Origin: JACVRX01 sp035697245
GTDB taxonomy: Bacteria; Actinomycetota; Actinomycetes; Jiangellales; Jiangellaceae
Direction: 5' to 3'
NCBI GenBank assembly: GCA_035697245.1
Contig: DASSDH010000255.1
Location: forward strand, 1 to 20,820
DNA: 20,820 nucleotides
This document shows positions 1 to 6,736 of this stretch, piece by piece (within the stretch, counting starts at the first letter, position 1; each line of letters starts with the position of its first letter). Below the pieces are notes generated by a model. The model searched no databases and was not told the origin of the DNA. It saw only the letters and a program-made list of their open reading frames with translations. The translations under genes and the position numbers were made by a program.

Positions 1-1
1 C

Positions 2-808
2 GACCTCACCGGATTTGCCGTGCCCGAGGAGGTCCAGGGTGCGGCCAACCTGCTCGCGGCGTTCGCCAAAATGCGCCCGGCGGATCTTGCCGGAGTCCTA
101 CGGGAGCTGTCCAGCAAACGTCGGCGCGAGGTAGCCCTGGCCCTAGACGACGAGCGGCTGGCCGACGTGATAGAGGAGCTCGACGCGTCCGAAGCCCAGG
201 AGTTGATCGGGACCCTCGACGGCGAACGCGCCGCGGACGTCCTGGAAGCCATGGATCCCGACGATGCGGCCGACCTGCTCGCCGATCTGCCCGCCGAGCA
301 GGCCGAGACGCTGCTGACCCTGATGGAGCCCGACGAAGCCGCCCCCGTGCGTCAACTACTGAACTACGCCGACTACACCGCCGGCGGGATGATGACCAAC
401 GAGCCGGTCGTGCTGTCGCCCGACGCGACGATCGCCGAGGCGCTCGCCCGTATTCGCAACCCGGACCTCACCCCGTCGCTTGCGGCGATGGTCTACGTCT
501 GCCGTCCGCCGATGGACACCCCCACCGGCCGGTACCTCGGCGTCGCGCACTTCCAGCGGCTGTTGAGGGAGCCGCCGTCGTCGCTGGTGTCCGGGGTCAT
601 CGAGACCGACCTCGACCCGCTCCCTCCGGGAGCCTCCCTGGAGCAGGTCGCCGGCGTCTTCGCGACGTACAACCTGGTGGGGTGTCCCGTCGTGGACGAG
701 GACGGGCGCCTGCTCGGCGTCGTCACCGTCGACGACGTCATGGACCACATGCTCGGCGAGGAGTGGCGCGCCCGAACCATCCGGGAGGAGGCCGGACATG
801 GCGCATAG
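2..808 (+). CDS. MgtE N-terminal domain / CBS domain protein (5' end outside window)
   Basis: The frame is open to the left edge, so the true start lies outside the window; the GTG at 20 is only an internal codon. The visible part begins with MgtE-N-type helical repeats, recognisable from recurring (A/D)D(V/L)LExxDPxxAxxLL patterns over about the first 115 residues. Two CBS motifs follow, one starting near GGMMTNEPVVLSP and one ending VVDEDGRLLGVVTVDDVMDHML. The MgtE channel domain with its membrane helices is absent: the protein stops just after the second CBS motif. It is therefore probably a cytosolic Mg2+- or nucleotide-sensing protein rather than a transporter. Full-length actinobacterial relatives, such as the Rv1232c type, are about 430 residues by memory, so roughly 160 N-terminal residues are missing here. 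Its stop codon lies inside the start of the next gene, so the two are probably co-translated. Confidence 0.85.
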   Translation, partial: DLTGFAVPEEVQGAANLLAAFAKMRPADLAGVLRELSSKRRREVALALDDERLADVIEELDASEAQELIGTLDGERAADVLEAMDPDDAADLLADLPAEQAETLLTLMEPDEAAPVRQLLNYADYTAGGMMTNEPVVLSPDATIAEALARIRNPDLTPSLAAMVYVCRPPMDTPTGRYLGVAHFQRLLREPPSSLVSGVIETDLDPLPPGASLEQVAGVFATYNLVGCPVVDEDGRLLGVVTVDDVMDHMLGEEWRARTIREEAGHGA

Positions 809-1292
809 CAGGCTCGACCAACCTCGCGGGCCGGGTGGGCTTCGCCGGCCGAACGTCGATCCAGAACTCATCGGCAAGGCGTCGGAGCGCATCGCCCGGT
901 TTCTCGGCACCGGACGCTTCCTGCTCTACCTGACCGTCTTCATCGTGGTGTGGGCGATTTGGAACACCGTCGGGCCGGAGAATCTCCGGTATGACCCGTA
1001 TCCGTTCATCTTCCTGACCTTGTTGCTGTCGATCCAAGCCTCGTATGCCGCGCCGCTGATCCTGCTGGCGCAGAACCGCCAGGACGACCGCGACCGAGTG
1101 AACCTCGAGCAGGATCGCGAGGTCAACGCCCGATCGCGGGCTGACATGGAGTTCCTGGCCCGGGAGGTTGCGTCACTGCGAATCGCCGTCGGGGAGGTGG
1201 CAACTCGCGACTTCCTCCGCTCGGAGCTGCGCGAGTTGGCCGAGGAACTGGCCCGTCCGTTGACCGACGAGCATCAGGGCGACCCGGTGTAG
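798..1292 (+). CDS. DUF1003 family membrane protein
   Basis: This 164-aa protein starts at an ATG lying inside the last codons of the CBS gene (11-bp overlap), which implies translational coupling. Two hydrophobic segments form a hairpin: about residues 40-53 (LLYLTVFIVVWAIW) and 71-92 (FIFLTLLLSIQASYAAPLILLA). The second is followed by the typical DUF1003 stretch QNRQDDRDR. A charged, helical C-terminal tail follows (about residues 100-160). The family is widespread in Actinobacteria beside MgtE-N/CBS and mrp genes; its biochemical role is unknown. The pairing with an MgtE-N/CBS protein invites a link to magnesium or membrane homeostasis, but that is inference only. Confidence 0.85.
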   Translation: MAHSRLDQPRGPGGLRRPNVDPELIGKASERIARFLGTGRFLLYLTVFIVVWAIWNTVGPENLRYDPYPFIFLTLLLSIQASYAAPLILLAQNRQDDRDRVNLEQDREVNARSRADMEFLAREVASLRIAVGEVATRDFLRSELRELAEELARPLTDEHQGDPV

Positions 1293-1311
1293 GCTCGAGA
1301 GCACAAGTTCA

Positions 1312-1403
1312 CACGACAGGGGAGCGCACAGCGCTGAGAGTGCGGACCGATCATCCGCAGACCCTCGAACCTGATCCGGGTAATGCCGGCGCAGGGAGTC
1401 GAC
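1312..1403 (+). ncRNA. TPP riboswitch (thi box) aptamer
   Basis: The conserved TPP aptamer blocks are all present and in order. GGGGAGC is at 1319-1325 and CTGAGAG at 1334-1340. A GCGGA/TCCGC stem closes the variable arm (about 1342-1358). The signature CTGATCCGGGTAATGCCGGC at 1371-1390 continues as GCAGGGAG to 1398. A short P1 closes the aptamer: CGAC (1314-1317) pairs with GTCG (1398-1401). The aptamer binds thiamine pyrophosphate and normally shuts off downstream thiamine synthesis or uptake genes. Here it lies about 100 nt before ykoE, which supports thiamine or its pyrimidine precursor as the transporter's substrate. Confidence 0.95.
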
Positions 1404-1417
1404 AGTCACCTGCGGCG

Positions 1418-1500
1418 GCGCGCCCACGATCCGTGGCGCGCTGTTCGTCGTCGGTGGCGGGCGCGCGACGCCACCCCTCCTGATCCACGGGAGGTACGAG
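1418..1500 (+). promoter_or_regulatory. Riboswitch expression platform with SD-sequestering hairpin
   Basis: Two hairpins follow the aptamer. The first pairs 1418-1428 with 1432-1441: ten base pairs, one bulged C at 1423, and a 3-nt loop. The second pairs CCTCC (1476-1480) with GGAGG (1490-1494), and that GGAGG is the core of the ykoE ribosome binding site, 6 nt before its ATG. No U-run follows either hairpin. The likely mechanism is therefore control of translation initiation by hiding the Shine-Dalgarno sequence when TPP is bound. The anti-sequestering partner is not certain; a GGAG in the aptamer (1321-1324 or 1395-1398) could pair with CTCC at 1477-1480. Confidence 0.65.
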
Positions 1501-2115
1501 ATGAGCCAACCCGATCTTGCGACGACGCGTACCGGTCCGCCTCAGCGGAGCTGGCGCACGGTCGACATCGTCGTCACCGCTGTGCTCGCGGTCGCGTTCG
1601 GTGTGGTGTTCTGGGCTTGGGGCTTGCTGTGGAACGCCACCAACCCGGCATTCACCGCGTTTCCGCCTGCCCAGGCATTCATGTACGGGATCTGGCTGGT
1701 GCCCGGAGTCCTGGCGATGCTCGTGGTCCGCAAACCCGGCGCCGCGGTCTTCGCGATGGTCCTCGCATCGACGGTCAGTGCGCTGCTGGGCAGTGCCTGG
1801 GGGACCCAGGTGATCTGGTACGGAGCGTTGGAGGGGCTGGCGCCGGAACTGGTCTTCCTGGCGTTCGGCTACCGCCGGTTCACTCCACCGGTCGCCCTGA
1901 CCGCCGCCGCGGCGGCGGGGCTCACCGCGTTCGGGTTGGACTGGTACTTCTACTACCGGGATTGGTCGGCGGGCTGGCTTACGGTGTATGCCGTCGTCCT
2001 GACCGCCAGCTCGGTCGTGATCGCCGGCCTCGGCTCATGGCTGCTGGTTCGTCGGATGGCCGCCACCGGGGTACTCGACGCACTGCCGTCCGGGCAGGAC
2101 CGGGAGCGAGTCTGA
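1501..2115 (+). CDS. ykoE: YkoE-type ECF transporter S component (thiamine/HMP)
   Basis: This 204-aa polytopic membrane protein has about five or six hydrophobic segments, starting with VDIVVTAVLAVAFGVVFWAW. It carries YkoE-family features such as WGLLWNATNPAF near residue 39 and YGIWLVPGVLA near residue 61. YkoE is the substrate-binding component of the YkoEDC energy-coupling-factor importer, known or predicted to take up thiamine or its hydroxymethylpyrimidine precursor. The TPP riboswitch directly upstream supports that substrate class. The start is an ATG with GGGAGG at 1489-1494, spaced 6 nt. The stop codon abuts or overlaps the ykoD start, so the three genes form an operon. Confidence 0.9.
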   Translation: MSQPDLATTRTGPPQRSWRTVDIVVTAVLAVAFGVVFWAWGLLWNATNPAFTAFPPAQAFMYGIWLVPGVLAMLVVRKPGAAVFAMVLASTVSALLGSAWGTQVIWYGALEGLAPELVFLAFGYRRFTPPVALTAAAAAGLTAFGLDWYFYYRDWSAGWLTVYAVVLTASSVVIAGLGSWLLVRRMAATGVLDALPSGQDRERV

Positions 2116-3599
2116 CCGGCTGCCGGATCGACGCTCGCGGGTGGGGATGGCGACACGCCGGCCGGCGTCGCCACGCCCTACAAGGACTCGACCTGGTCGT
2201 CGAACCGGGAGAGCGGGTATTGCTGCTGGGAGCGTCCGGCGCCGGGAAGAGCACGCTGCTGGCCGCGCTGGCCGGCCTCCTCGACCCGTCCCACGCAGGC
2301 GATGCCGAGGGCCTGCTGACAGTCGACGGGCGCGACCCCCGCGACTTCCGTGACCGGACCGGGCTGGTTCTGCAGGATCCAGAGACGCAACTGGTCATGG
2401 CCCGGGCCGGCGACGACGTCGCGTTCGGGCTGGAGAACCGGGCGACTCCCGCTGCCGAGATCTGGCCGGTCGTCGATGCGTCGCTCGCCGCCGTCGGGTT
2501 TCCCTACGGGCGTGACCAGCGCACTGACCAGCTCTCCGGAGGCGAACAGCAGCGGCTTGCCCTAGCCGGCGTGCTGGCGTTGTCTCCACGGCTGCTGCTG
2601 CTAGACGAGCCGACCGCGAACGTCGACCCGGCTGGCGCCGGATTGGTCCGGGAGGCGATCGGGGTCGTACAGCGGCGGACGGGCGCCACCACCGTCCTGG
2701 TCGAACACCGGGTGGCAGAGGCACTACCGCTGGTCGACCGGGTGATCGTCCTCCGGTCCGGAGGTGGTCTGCTCGCGGACGGCGAGCCAGCCGACGTGTT
2801 CTCCCGGCACGGCGACCAGCTCGCCGAATCCGGCGTCTGGGTACCCGACCACCCGCTTCCCGTGCGCCGCCGGGTTGTCCGGCCGGCCAACTCTCCCGAA
2901 CAATCCTTACTGATCGCCAGGCACCTCGGTTTCCGGCATCGCGGTGCCACCAAGCAGGCATTGGCCGATGCGTCTGCCGAGCTGCACGCCGGGGAAGCAG
3001 TGGCGGTTGTCGGCCCCAACGGCTCGGGCAAATCGACCTTCGCGACGATTCTGGCCGGACTGCGGGCGCCGACAACCGGTGCCGTTCGGGCCACCGCTCC
3101 GCTGGCCGGGGACGACACCGCGATCCCGCCACACCGTTGGCGCGCCACTGTTCTGGCCGATCGGATTGGCACCGTGTTCCAGGATCCCGAGCACCAGTTC
3201 ATCACCGGGCGGGTACGCGACGAGCTCGCCGTCGGGCCGCTACAACGGGGCACACCGGCGGGCGTAGTCGATCGCCGGGTCGGTGCGCTGCTCGAACGTT
3301 TGCACCTGACCCACCTCGCCGAGGCGAATCCGTTCACCCTGTCCGGCGGTGAGAAACGCCGCCTGTCCGTTGCCGCCGCACTCGCCAGTGACCCCGCGGT
3401 TCTTGTGCTCGACGAGCCCACGTTCGGTCAGGACCAGCGTACGTGGGTCGAGCTCGTCGACCTGCTGGCCGACCATCGCGACGCCGGCGGCGCGGTTTGC
3501 GCCGTGACCCACGACGAGGCCGTGGTCACCTCGCTGGCCGATCGGGTGCTCACCCTGCAGGACGGCGGGATCGCCAGCACGGCGGAGGCGGTGGGCTGA
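2112..3599 (+). CDS. ykoD: YkoD-type double ATPase of the ECF transporter
   Basis: Two ABC ATPase domains are fused in one chain of about 495 residues. Domain 1 has Walker A GASGAGKS (40-47), signature LSGGE (141-145) and Walker B LLLLDEP (161-167). Domain 2 has Walker A GPNGSGKS (301-308), signature LSGGE (410-414) and Walker B VLVLDEP (431-437). Both have a VLQDPE or VFQDPE Q-loop typical of ECF ATPases. The start is uncertain. The first domain's opening strand (about CRIDARGW) begins right after a CTG at 2112, which overlaps the ykoE stop as CTGA and has GGGAG (2102-2106) 5 nt upstream. The nearest in-frame ATG, at 2037, would lie 79 bp inside ykoE and add 25 residues without recognisable ABC character. 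The frame is open back to 1383, but that extension runs through the riboswitch and ykoE and is not credible. Confidence 0.9.
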   Translation: MTGCRIDARGWGWRHAGRRRHALQGLDLVVEPGERVLLLGASGAGKSTLLAALAGLLDPSHAGDAEGLLTVDGRDPRDFRDRTGLVLQDPETQLVMARAGDDVAFGLENRATPAAEIWPVVDASLAAVGFPYGRDQRTDQLSGGEQQRLALAGVLALSPRLLLLDEPTANVDPAGAGLVREAIGVVQRRTGATTVLVEHRVAEALPLVDRVIVLRSGGGLLADGEPADVFSRHGDQLAESGVWVPDHPLPVRRRVVRPANSPEQSLLIARHLGFRHRGATKQALADASAELHAGEAVAVVGPNGSGKSTFATILAGLRAPTTGAVRATAPLAGDDTAIPPHRWRATVLADRIGTVFQDPEHQFITGRVRDELAVGPLQRGTPAGVVDRRVGALLERLHLTHLAEANPFTLSGGEKRRLSVAAALASDPAVLVLDEPTFGQDQRTWVELVDLLADHRDAGGAVCAVTHDEAVVTSLADRVLTLQDGGIASTAEAVG

Positions 3600-3601
3600 C
3601 G

Positions 3602-4357
3602 GTGCTCGATGTGCACACGGTCGCCGTGCCGACTGGTTGGCTAGCTCGGGCGAACCCAGTCGCCAAGCTGGCTGCAGCTCTGGTGCTCGGCTTCGGAGCC
3701 GCGCTGTCCGACGACGCGGTGACCCCAGCGGTGCTCGTGCTTCTGATTCTGCTGATCTTGGCGGCCGGCGGCGTCACCGCCGTCGACATTCTCCGCCGCG
3801 GCTGGCCGCTGCTTGTGTCGGCAGCCGGCCTGGGCGCCACCACGCTGCTGTTCGGCGACAGCCCCACGCCGCTGCTCACAGCCCTGACGGTCACGTTCAG
3901 AGTGGTGGCCGTCGCGTTGCCCGGCGTCGTCGTCCTGCTCACCGTCGACCCTACCGACCTCGCGGACTCGCTGGTTCAGAATGCGCACGTCCCCGCACGG
4001 TTCGCGTACGCGGCACTGGCTGCGTTGCGGCTGCTCCCGCTGATGGGCGCGGAGTGGCAGACGATCAAGGCCGCGCGGCGGGCCCGCGGAATCGACGCCG
4101 GGCGAAACCCGCTGCGGCACGTGGAGCTCTTCGCCGGAACTGTCTTCACCCTGCTGGTCGGTGCTGTACGCCGCGGCACCCGTCTAGCCCTCGCCATGGA
4201 CGCCCGCGGCTTCGACGCGACCGGCCCCCGCACGTTGGCGCGTCCGCAGGTCGTTCGGCAATCTGACGTCGCGCTGGTCGTCGGCGCATTCGTGCTGTTG
4301 GCGACCGCCGCGACCGTCAGCATCGCGTTCGGGACATTCCAGCCGGTATGGGCCTGA
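3602..4357 (+). CDS. ykoC: YkoC-type ECF transporter T component
   Basis: This 251-aa membrane protein (EcfT/CbiQ family) has about five hydrophobic segments. Its two cytoplasmic Ala-Arg-Gly coupling motifs are visible: ARRARGID in the middle and LAMDARGFD near the C terminus. These couple the ATPases to the S component. The GTG at 3602 follows the ykoD stop by 2 nt. A CTG at 3596, overlapping that stop as CTGA and 7 nt after GGAGG (3584-3588), would be an alternative start adding two residues. The gene ends before a large palindrome that separates it from convergent marR. Confidence 0.88.
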   Translation: MLDVHTVAVPTGWLARANPVAKLAAALVLGFGAALSDDAVTPAVLVLLILLILAAGGVTAVDILRRGWPLLVSAAGLGATTLLFGDSPTPLLTALTVTFRVVAVALPGVVVLLTVDPTDLADSLVQNAHVPARFAYAALAALRLLPLMGAEWQTIKAARRARGIDAGRNPLRHVELFAGTVFTLLVGAVRRGTRLALAMDARGFDATGPRTLARPQVVRQSDVALVVGAFVLLATAATVSIAFGTFQPVWA

Positions 4358-4376
4358 ACCGGGGTTGGTCGGAGAC

Positions 4377-4487
4377 GGCCAGTGCGGACGGGCGGTCGCG
4401 GAAGTGGGCGTCTAAAGAGCGATCTGTGGCATGCATCACCGCCACAGATCGCGGAGCCCGCGGAGCGCCCGCCCGTCCGCACCGGCC
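4377..4487. terminator. Nested palindrome between convergent ykoC and marR
   Basis: The inner hairpin is GCGATCTGTGGC (4419-4430) with its perfect complement at 4441-4452, around a 10-nt loop. It is enclosed by an outer inverted repeat, 4377-4395 with 4469-4487, matching at 18 of 19 positions including a perfect 14-bp block (4382-4395 with 4469-4482). No long T-run follows on either strand. It lies between the ends of two convergent genes, so a bidirectional terminator is the simplest reading. Confidence 0.65.
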
Positions 4488-4494
4488 CCGCGGG

Positions 4495-4941
4495 TCACAG
4501 GCGGGCGAGATATCCGGCGATCTGGTCGAGCTCTTCGTCGGTAAAACGCGACAAGACGTAGTCGCGGATGCCGCGCAGATGCGTCCCCGTGGCAGCGCGC
4601 AGGCGCTCGTACCCCTCGTCGGTCAGCACCGCGTAGAAGCCGCGGGCATCGCTCTTCGACGGCTCCCGGGAGATCAGACCGGCCTCGACCATCCGGTCGA
4701 CCAGCCGGGTCAGCCCACTCGGCGACAGCATCACCCGGTCGGCCAATTCGCTCATTCGCAGCCGGTGCCCGTTGGATTCGACCAAGCGGGCCAGCACGTC
4801 GTACCACGCGAGCGGCATGCCGTGGCGGTCCATCAGATCAGCCTCGAGCCGGCGGACGATCAACGCCTGGGCTCGCAGGAACGACCGCCACACCTCGAGC
4901 TCTTCCGGTGTGACACGTTCGCGCGACACCTCCGTCGTCAC
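4495..4941 (-). CDS. MarR-family transcriptional regulator
   Basis: This 148-aa protein has the MarR winged-helix pattern. Helices around LAWYDVLARLVES lead to a recognition region MSELADRVMLSPSGLTRLVDRM, then a wing containing R(E)PSKSDARGFYAVLTDEG. The DARG stretch is typical of the family. GTG at 4941 is preferred as the start: a TACGAT -10-like box ends 6 nt before it, as in leaderless actinobacterial genes. An in-frame ATG at 4977 would add 12 residues but would place the start almost on the mrp start. The gene diverges from mrp and converges on ykoC. The ligand is unknown; an autoregulatory role through the palindrome at 4956-4968 is inferred. Confidence 0.88.
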   Translation of the reverse strand: MTTEVSRERVTPEELEVWRSFLRAQALIVRRLEADLMDRHGMPLAWYDVLARLVESNGHRLRMSELADRVMLSPSGLTRLVDRMVEAGLISREPSKSDARGFYAVLTDEGYERLRAATGTHLRGIRDYVLSRFTDEELDQIAGYLARL

Positions 4942-4947
4942 ACCACG

Positions 4948-4977
4948 ATCGTAGGCCAGCAGCGCTGGACGTAGCAT
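4948..4977. promoter_or_regulatory. Divergent marR/mrp promoters with candidate operator
   Basis: On the minus strand TACGAT (plus 4948-4953) lies 6 nt before the marR GTG. On the plus strand TAGCAT (4972-4977) lies 6 nt before the mrp ATG. Both fit TANNNT -10 elements at leaderless spacing. The palindrome CCAGC-AGC-GCTGG (4956-4968) sits exactly between them and is a natural candidate MarR operator. The -35 regions are not recognisable. Confidence 0.5.
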
Positions 4978-4983
4978 CGTGAC

Positions 4984-6135
4984 ATGAGCATCCGCCCGAC
5001 GACAGAACAGGTCATGGCCGCGCTGGCGTCAGTCAACGACCCGGAGATCAAACGCCCAATCACCGATCTCGGGATGGTCAAGGCGGTCGAGGTGGGCGAT
5101 GCCGGACAGGTTCGAGTCGAGGTGTTTCTCACCGTCGCCGGTTGCCCGCTACGCGACACGATCACTCGTGACGTGACTGCTGCGGTGTCGGTGCTGGCGG
5201 GTGTGACCGGGGTCGAAGTGGCTTTGGACGTGATGTCCGACCAACAGCGGGCCGACCTGTCCCAGCAGCTTCGAGGCGGCCGACCGGAACGCGAGATCCC
5301 GTTCGCCAAGGCCGGCTCGCTCACCCGCGTCTACGCAGTGGCGTCCGGCAAGGGCGGGGTCGGCAAGTCGACCGTCACGGTCAACCTGGCGGCAGCCATG
5401 GCCGCGGACGGCGTCCGGGTCGGCCTCCTCGACGCCGACATCTACGGTCACTCAGCCCCGCGCATGCTCGGGGTCGAGGGCACGCATCCGACCATCGTCG
5501 AACGGATGATCATGCCGGTGCCGACGCACGGCGTGAAGCTGATCTCCACCGAGATGTTCAAGCCCGACCGGGACGCTCCGGTCGCCTGGCGCGGCCCGAT
5601 GCTGCACCGCGCACTCCAGCAGTTTCTCTCCGACGTGTACTGGGGCGATCTCGACGTCTTGCTGCTCGACCTGCCTCCGGGCACCGGCGACGTGGCGATC
5701 TCGCTGGCGCAGCTCCTGCCATCGGCCGAAATCGTGGTCGTCACGACCCCGCAGCTGGCCGCTGCGGAGGTCGCCGAGCGCGCGGGGTCGATCGCGATCC
5801 AGACCCATCAGCAAGTCGCGGGTGTCATCGAGAACATGTCGTACTTGCCATGTCCGCACTGCGGTCCGTCGCATCGAATCGAGGTGTTCGGAGCGGGCGG
5901 CGGTCGGCAGGTTGCCGCCGGGTTGAGCCGACGGCTAGGTGCCTCGATACCGGTGTTGGGCGACGTGCCGATGGATCTTCGACTACGGGAGGGGGGCGAC
6001 TCGGGGACTCCGCTGGTCCTGTCCGATCCCTCGGCACCGGCCGCCGAGGCGCTGCGCGATGCGGCGCGTGACCTCTCGCATCGGCGGCGCGGCCTGGCTG
6101 GGCTTTCACTCGACCTCACCCCCGCCGCCCACTGA
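4984..6135 (+). CDS. mrp: Mrp/NBP35-family Fe-S cluster carrier ATPase
   Basis: This 383-aa protein has an N-terminal MIP18/DUF59 domain (about residues 5-90, with the PEIKRPITDLGMV stretch). A P-loop domain follows with the deviant Walker A GKGGVGKST (122-130), the Walker A' region LLDADIYG and the LLDLPPGTGD motif (about 227-236). Cys290 and Cys293 in PCPHCG are the CxxC that binds a bridging Fe-S cluster at the dimer interface in this family. Its role is to store or transfer Fe-S clusters to apoproteins in the cytosol. No Shine-Dalgarno precedes the ATG, and a TAGCAT box 6 nt upstream suggests a leaderless transcript. Confidence 0.93.
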   Translation: MSIRPTTEQVMAALASVNDPEIKRPITDLGMVKAVEVGDAGQVRVEVFLTVAGCPLRDTITRDVTAAVSVLAGVTGVEVALDVMSDQQRADLSQQLRGGRPEREIPFAKAGSLTRVYAVASGKGGVGKSTVTVNLAAAMAADGVRVGLLDADIYGHSAPRMLGVEGTHPTIVERMIMPVPTHGVKLISTEMFKPDRDAPVAWRGPMLHRALQQFLSDVYWGDLDVLLLDLPPGTGDVAISLAQLLPSAEIVVVTTPQLAAAEVAERAGSIAIQTHQQVAGVIENMSYLPCPHCGPSHRIEVFGAGGGRQVAAGLSRRLGASIPVLGDVPMDLRLREGGDSGTPLVLSDPSAPAAEALRDAARDLSHRRRGLAGLSLDLTPAAH

Positions 6136-6190
6136 TCAGGATCGGGCTCGACCCCCGGCGGGCAAACGGACATTCGGATCGGCACGCCGC

Positions 6191-6238
6191 CATCACCAGG
6201 CGAGTACGTAGATCACCAGTCTTGTCAGCCTGGTGATG
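6191..6238. terminator. Inverted repeat between convergent mrp and tatB
   Basis: CATCACCAGGC (6191-6201) is perfectly complementary to GCCTGGTGATG (6228-6238), 11 bp with a 26-nt loop. A second copy of ATCACCAG (6212-6219) can instead pair with CTGGTGAT (6230-6237), giving a tighter 8-bp hairpin with a 10-nt loop. It lies between the 3' ends of two convergent genes. No T-run is seen. A bidirectional terminator is likely but not proven. Confidence 0.5.
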
Positions 6239-6285
6239 CACGGGTCGGGGTGGTGAACGTGGTCATTTCGGAGGGTGTGGCGACA

Positions 6286-6669
6286 TCACGTGGTGTCGGG
6301 GTCGAACGGAGCCGTGACGGGCGCGGATTCGGAGCCGGACGTCGGCTCCCGACCCCTGACGGTACGGCCGGAATCGGCGGCCCGGCCGTTCGGGCGCTTT
6401 TTGTCGTCGAGGCCCAGGTCGAGGTCGAGCCCGTCGAGGACGTTGCGGCGGACATAGGATTTCGGGTTGAGGTTCTGCAGTTTGCGCAGGTCAGCCTCAT
6501 CGACACCGATCCCTTCGGACAGGTCACGGCGCGCGTTTGCGACCATCCGACGCAGGTCACGCACCCACGAGCCGGCCTGCCGGGCCATCTCCGGTAGCCG
6601 GTCCGGTCCGAACACCAGGAGCCCGACGACGAGCAAAACGAGCAGCTCGGGCGCCTCGATGCCGAACAC
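6286..6669 (-). CDS. tatB: Sec-independent protein translocase protein TatB
   Basis: This 127-aa protein has the TatA/B N-terminal architecture. A single membrane helix (about residues 5-21, APELLVLLVVGLLVFGP) leads through FGPDRLPE to an amphipathic helix (MARQAGSWVRDLRRMVANARRD), followed by a variable polar C-terminal tail. Assignment to TatB rather than TatA rests on the N-terminal MFGIEAPELL with a Glu in the helix, the length, and the position next to htrA and sigE. With TatC (not in this window) it recognises twin-arginine signal peptides. The start is a GTG preceded by AGGAGG at a 6-nt spacing. It is the last gene of the sigE operon; the gap to htrA is 67 nt. Confidence 0.9.
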   Translation of the reverse strand: MFGIEAPELLVLLVVGLLVFGPDRLPEMARQAGSWVRDLRRMVANARRDLSEGIGVDEADLRKLQNLNPKSYVRRNVLDGLDLDLGLDDKKRPNGRAADSGRTVRGREPTSGSESAPVTAPFDPDTT

Positions 6670-6736
6670 CTGGAGCCTCCTGACCGCTTGTGTGACGATG
6701 CTTATTCGCCGCCGACGACCTCCAGGGTAGGTCGAG

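Noticed and set aside
1383..2111. Long N-terminal extension of the YkoD reading frame back to 1383
   Set aside because: It runs through the riboswitch 3' end and all of ykoE in another frame, its protein is Arg/Gly-rich without domain character, and the ABC domain is complete from 2112.
4348..4974. Plus-strand open frame opposite marR
   Set aside because: It covers the palindrome and is antisense to a clear MarR protein; the translation has no recognisable family features.
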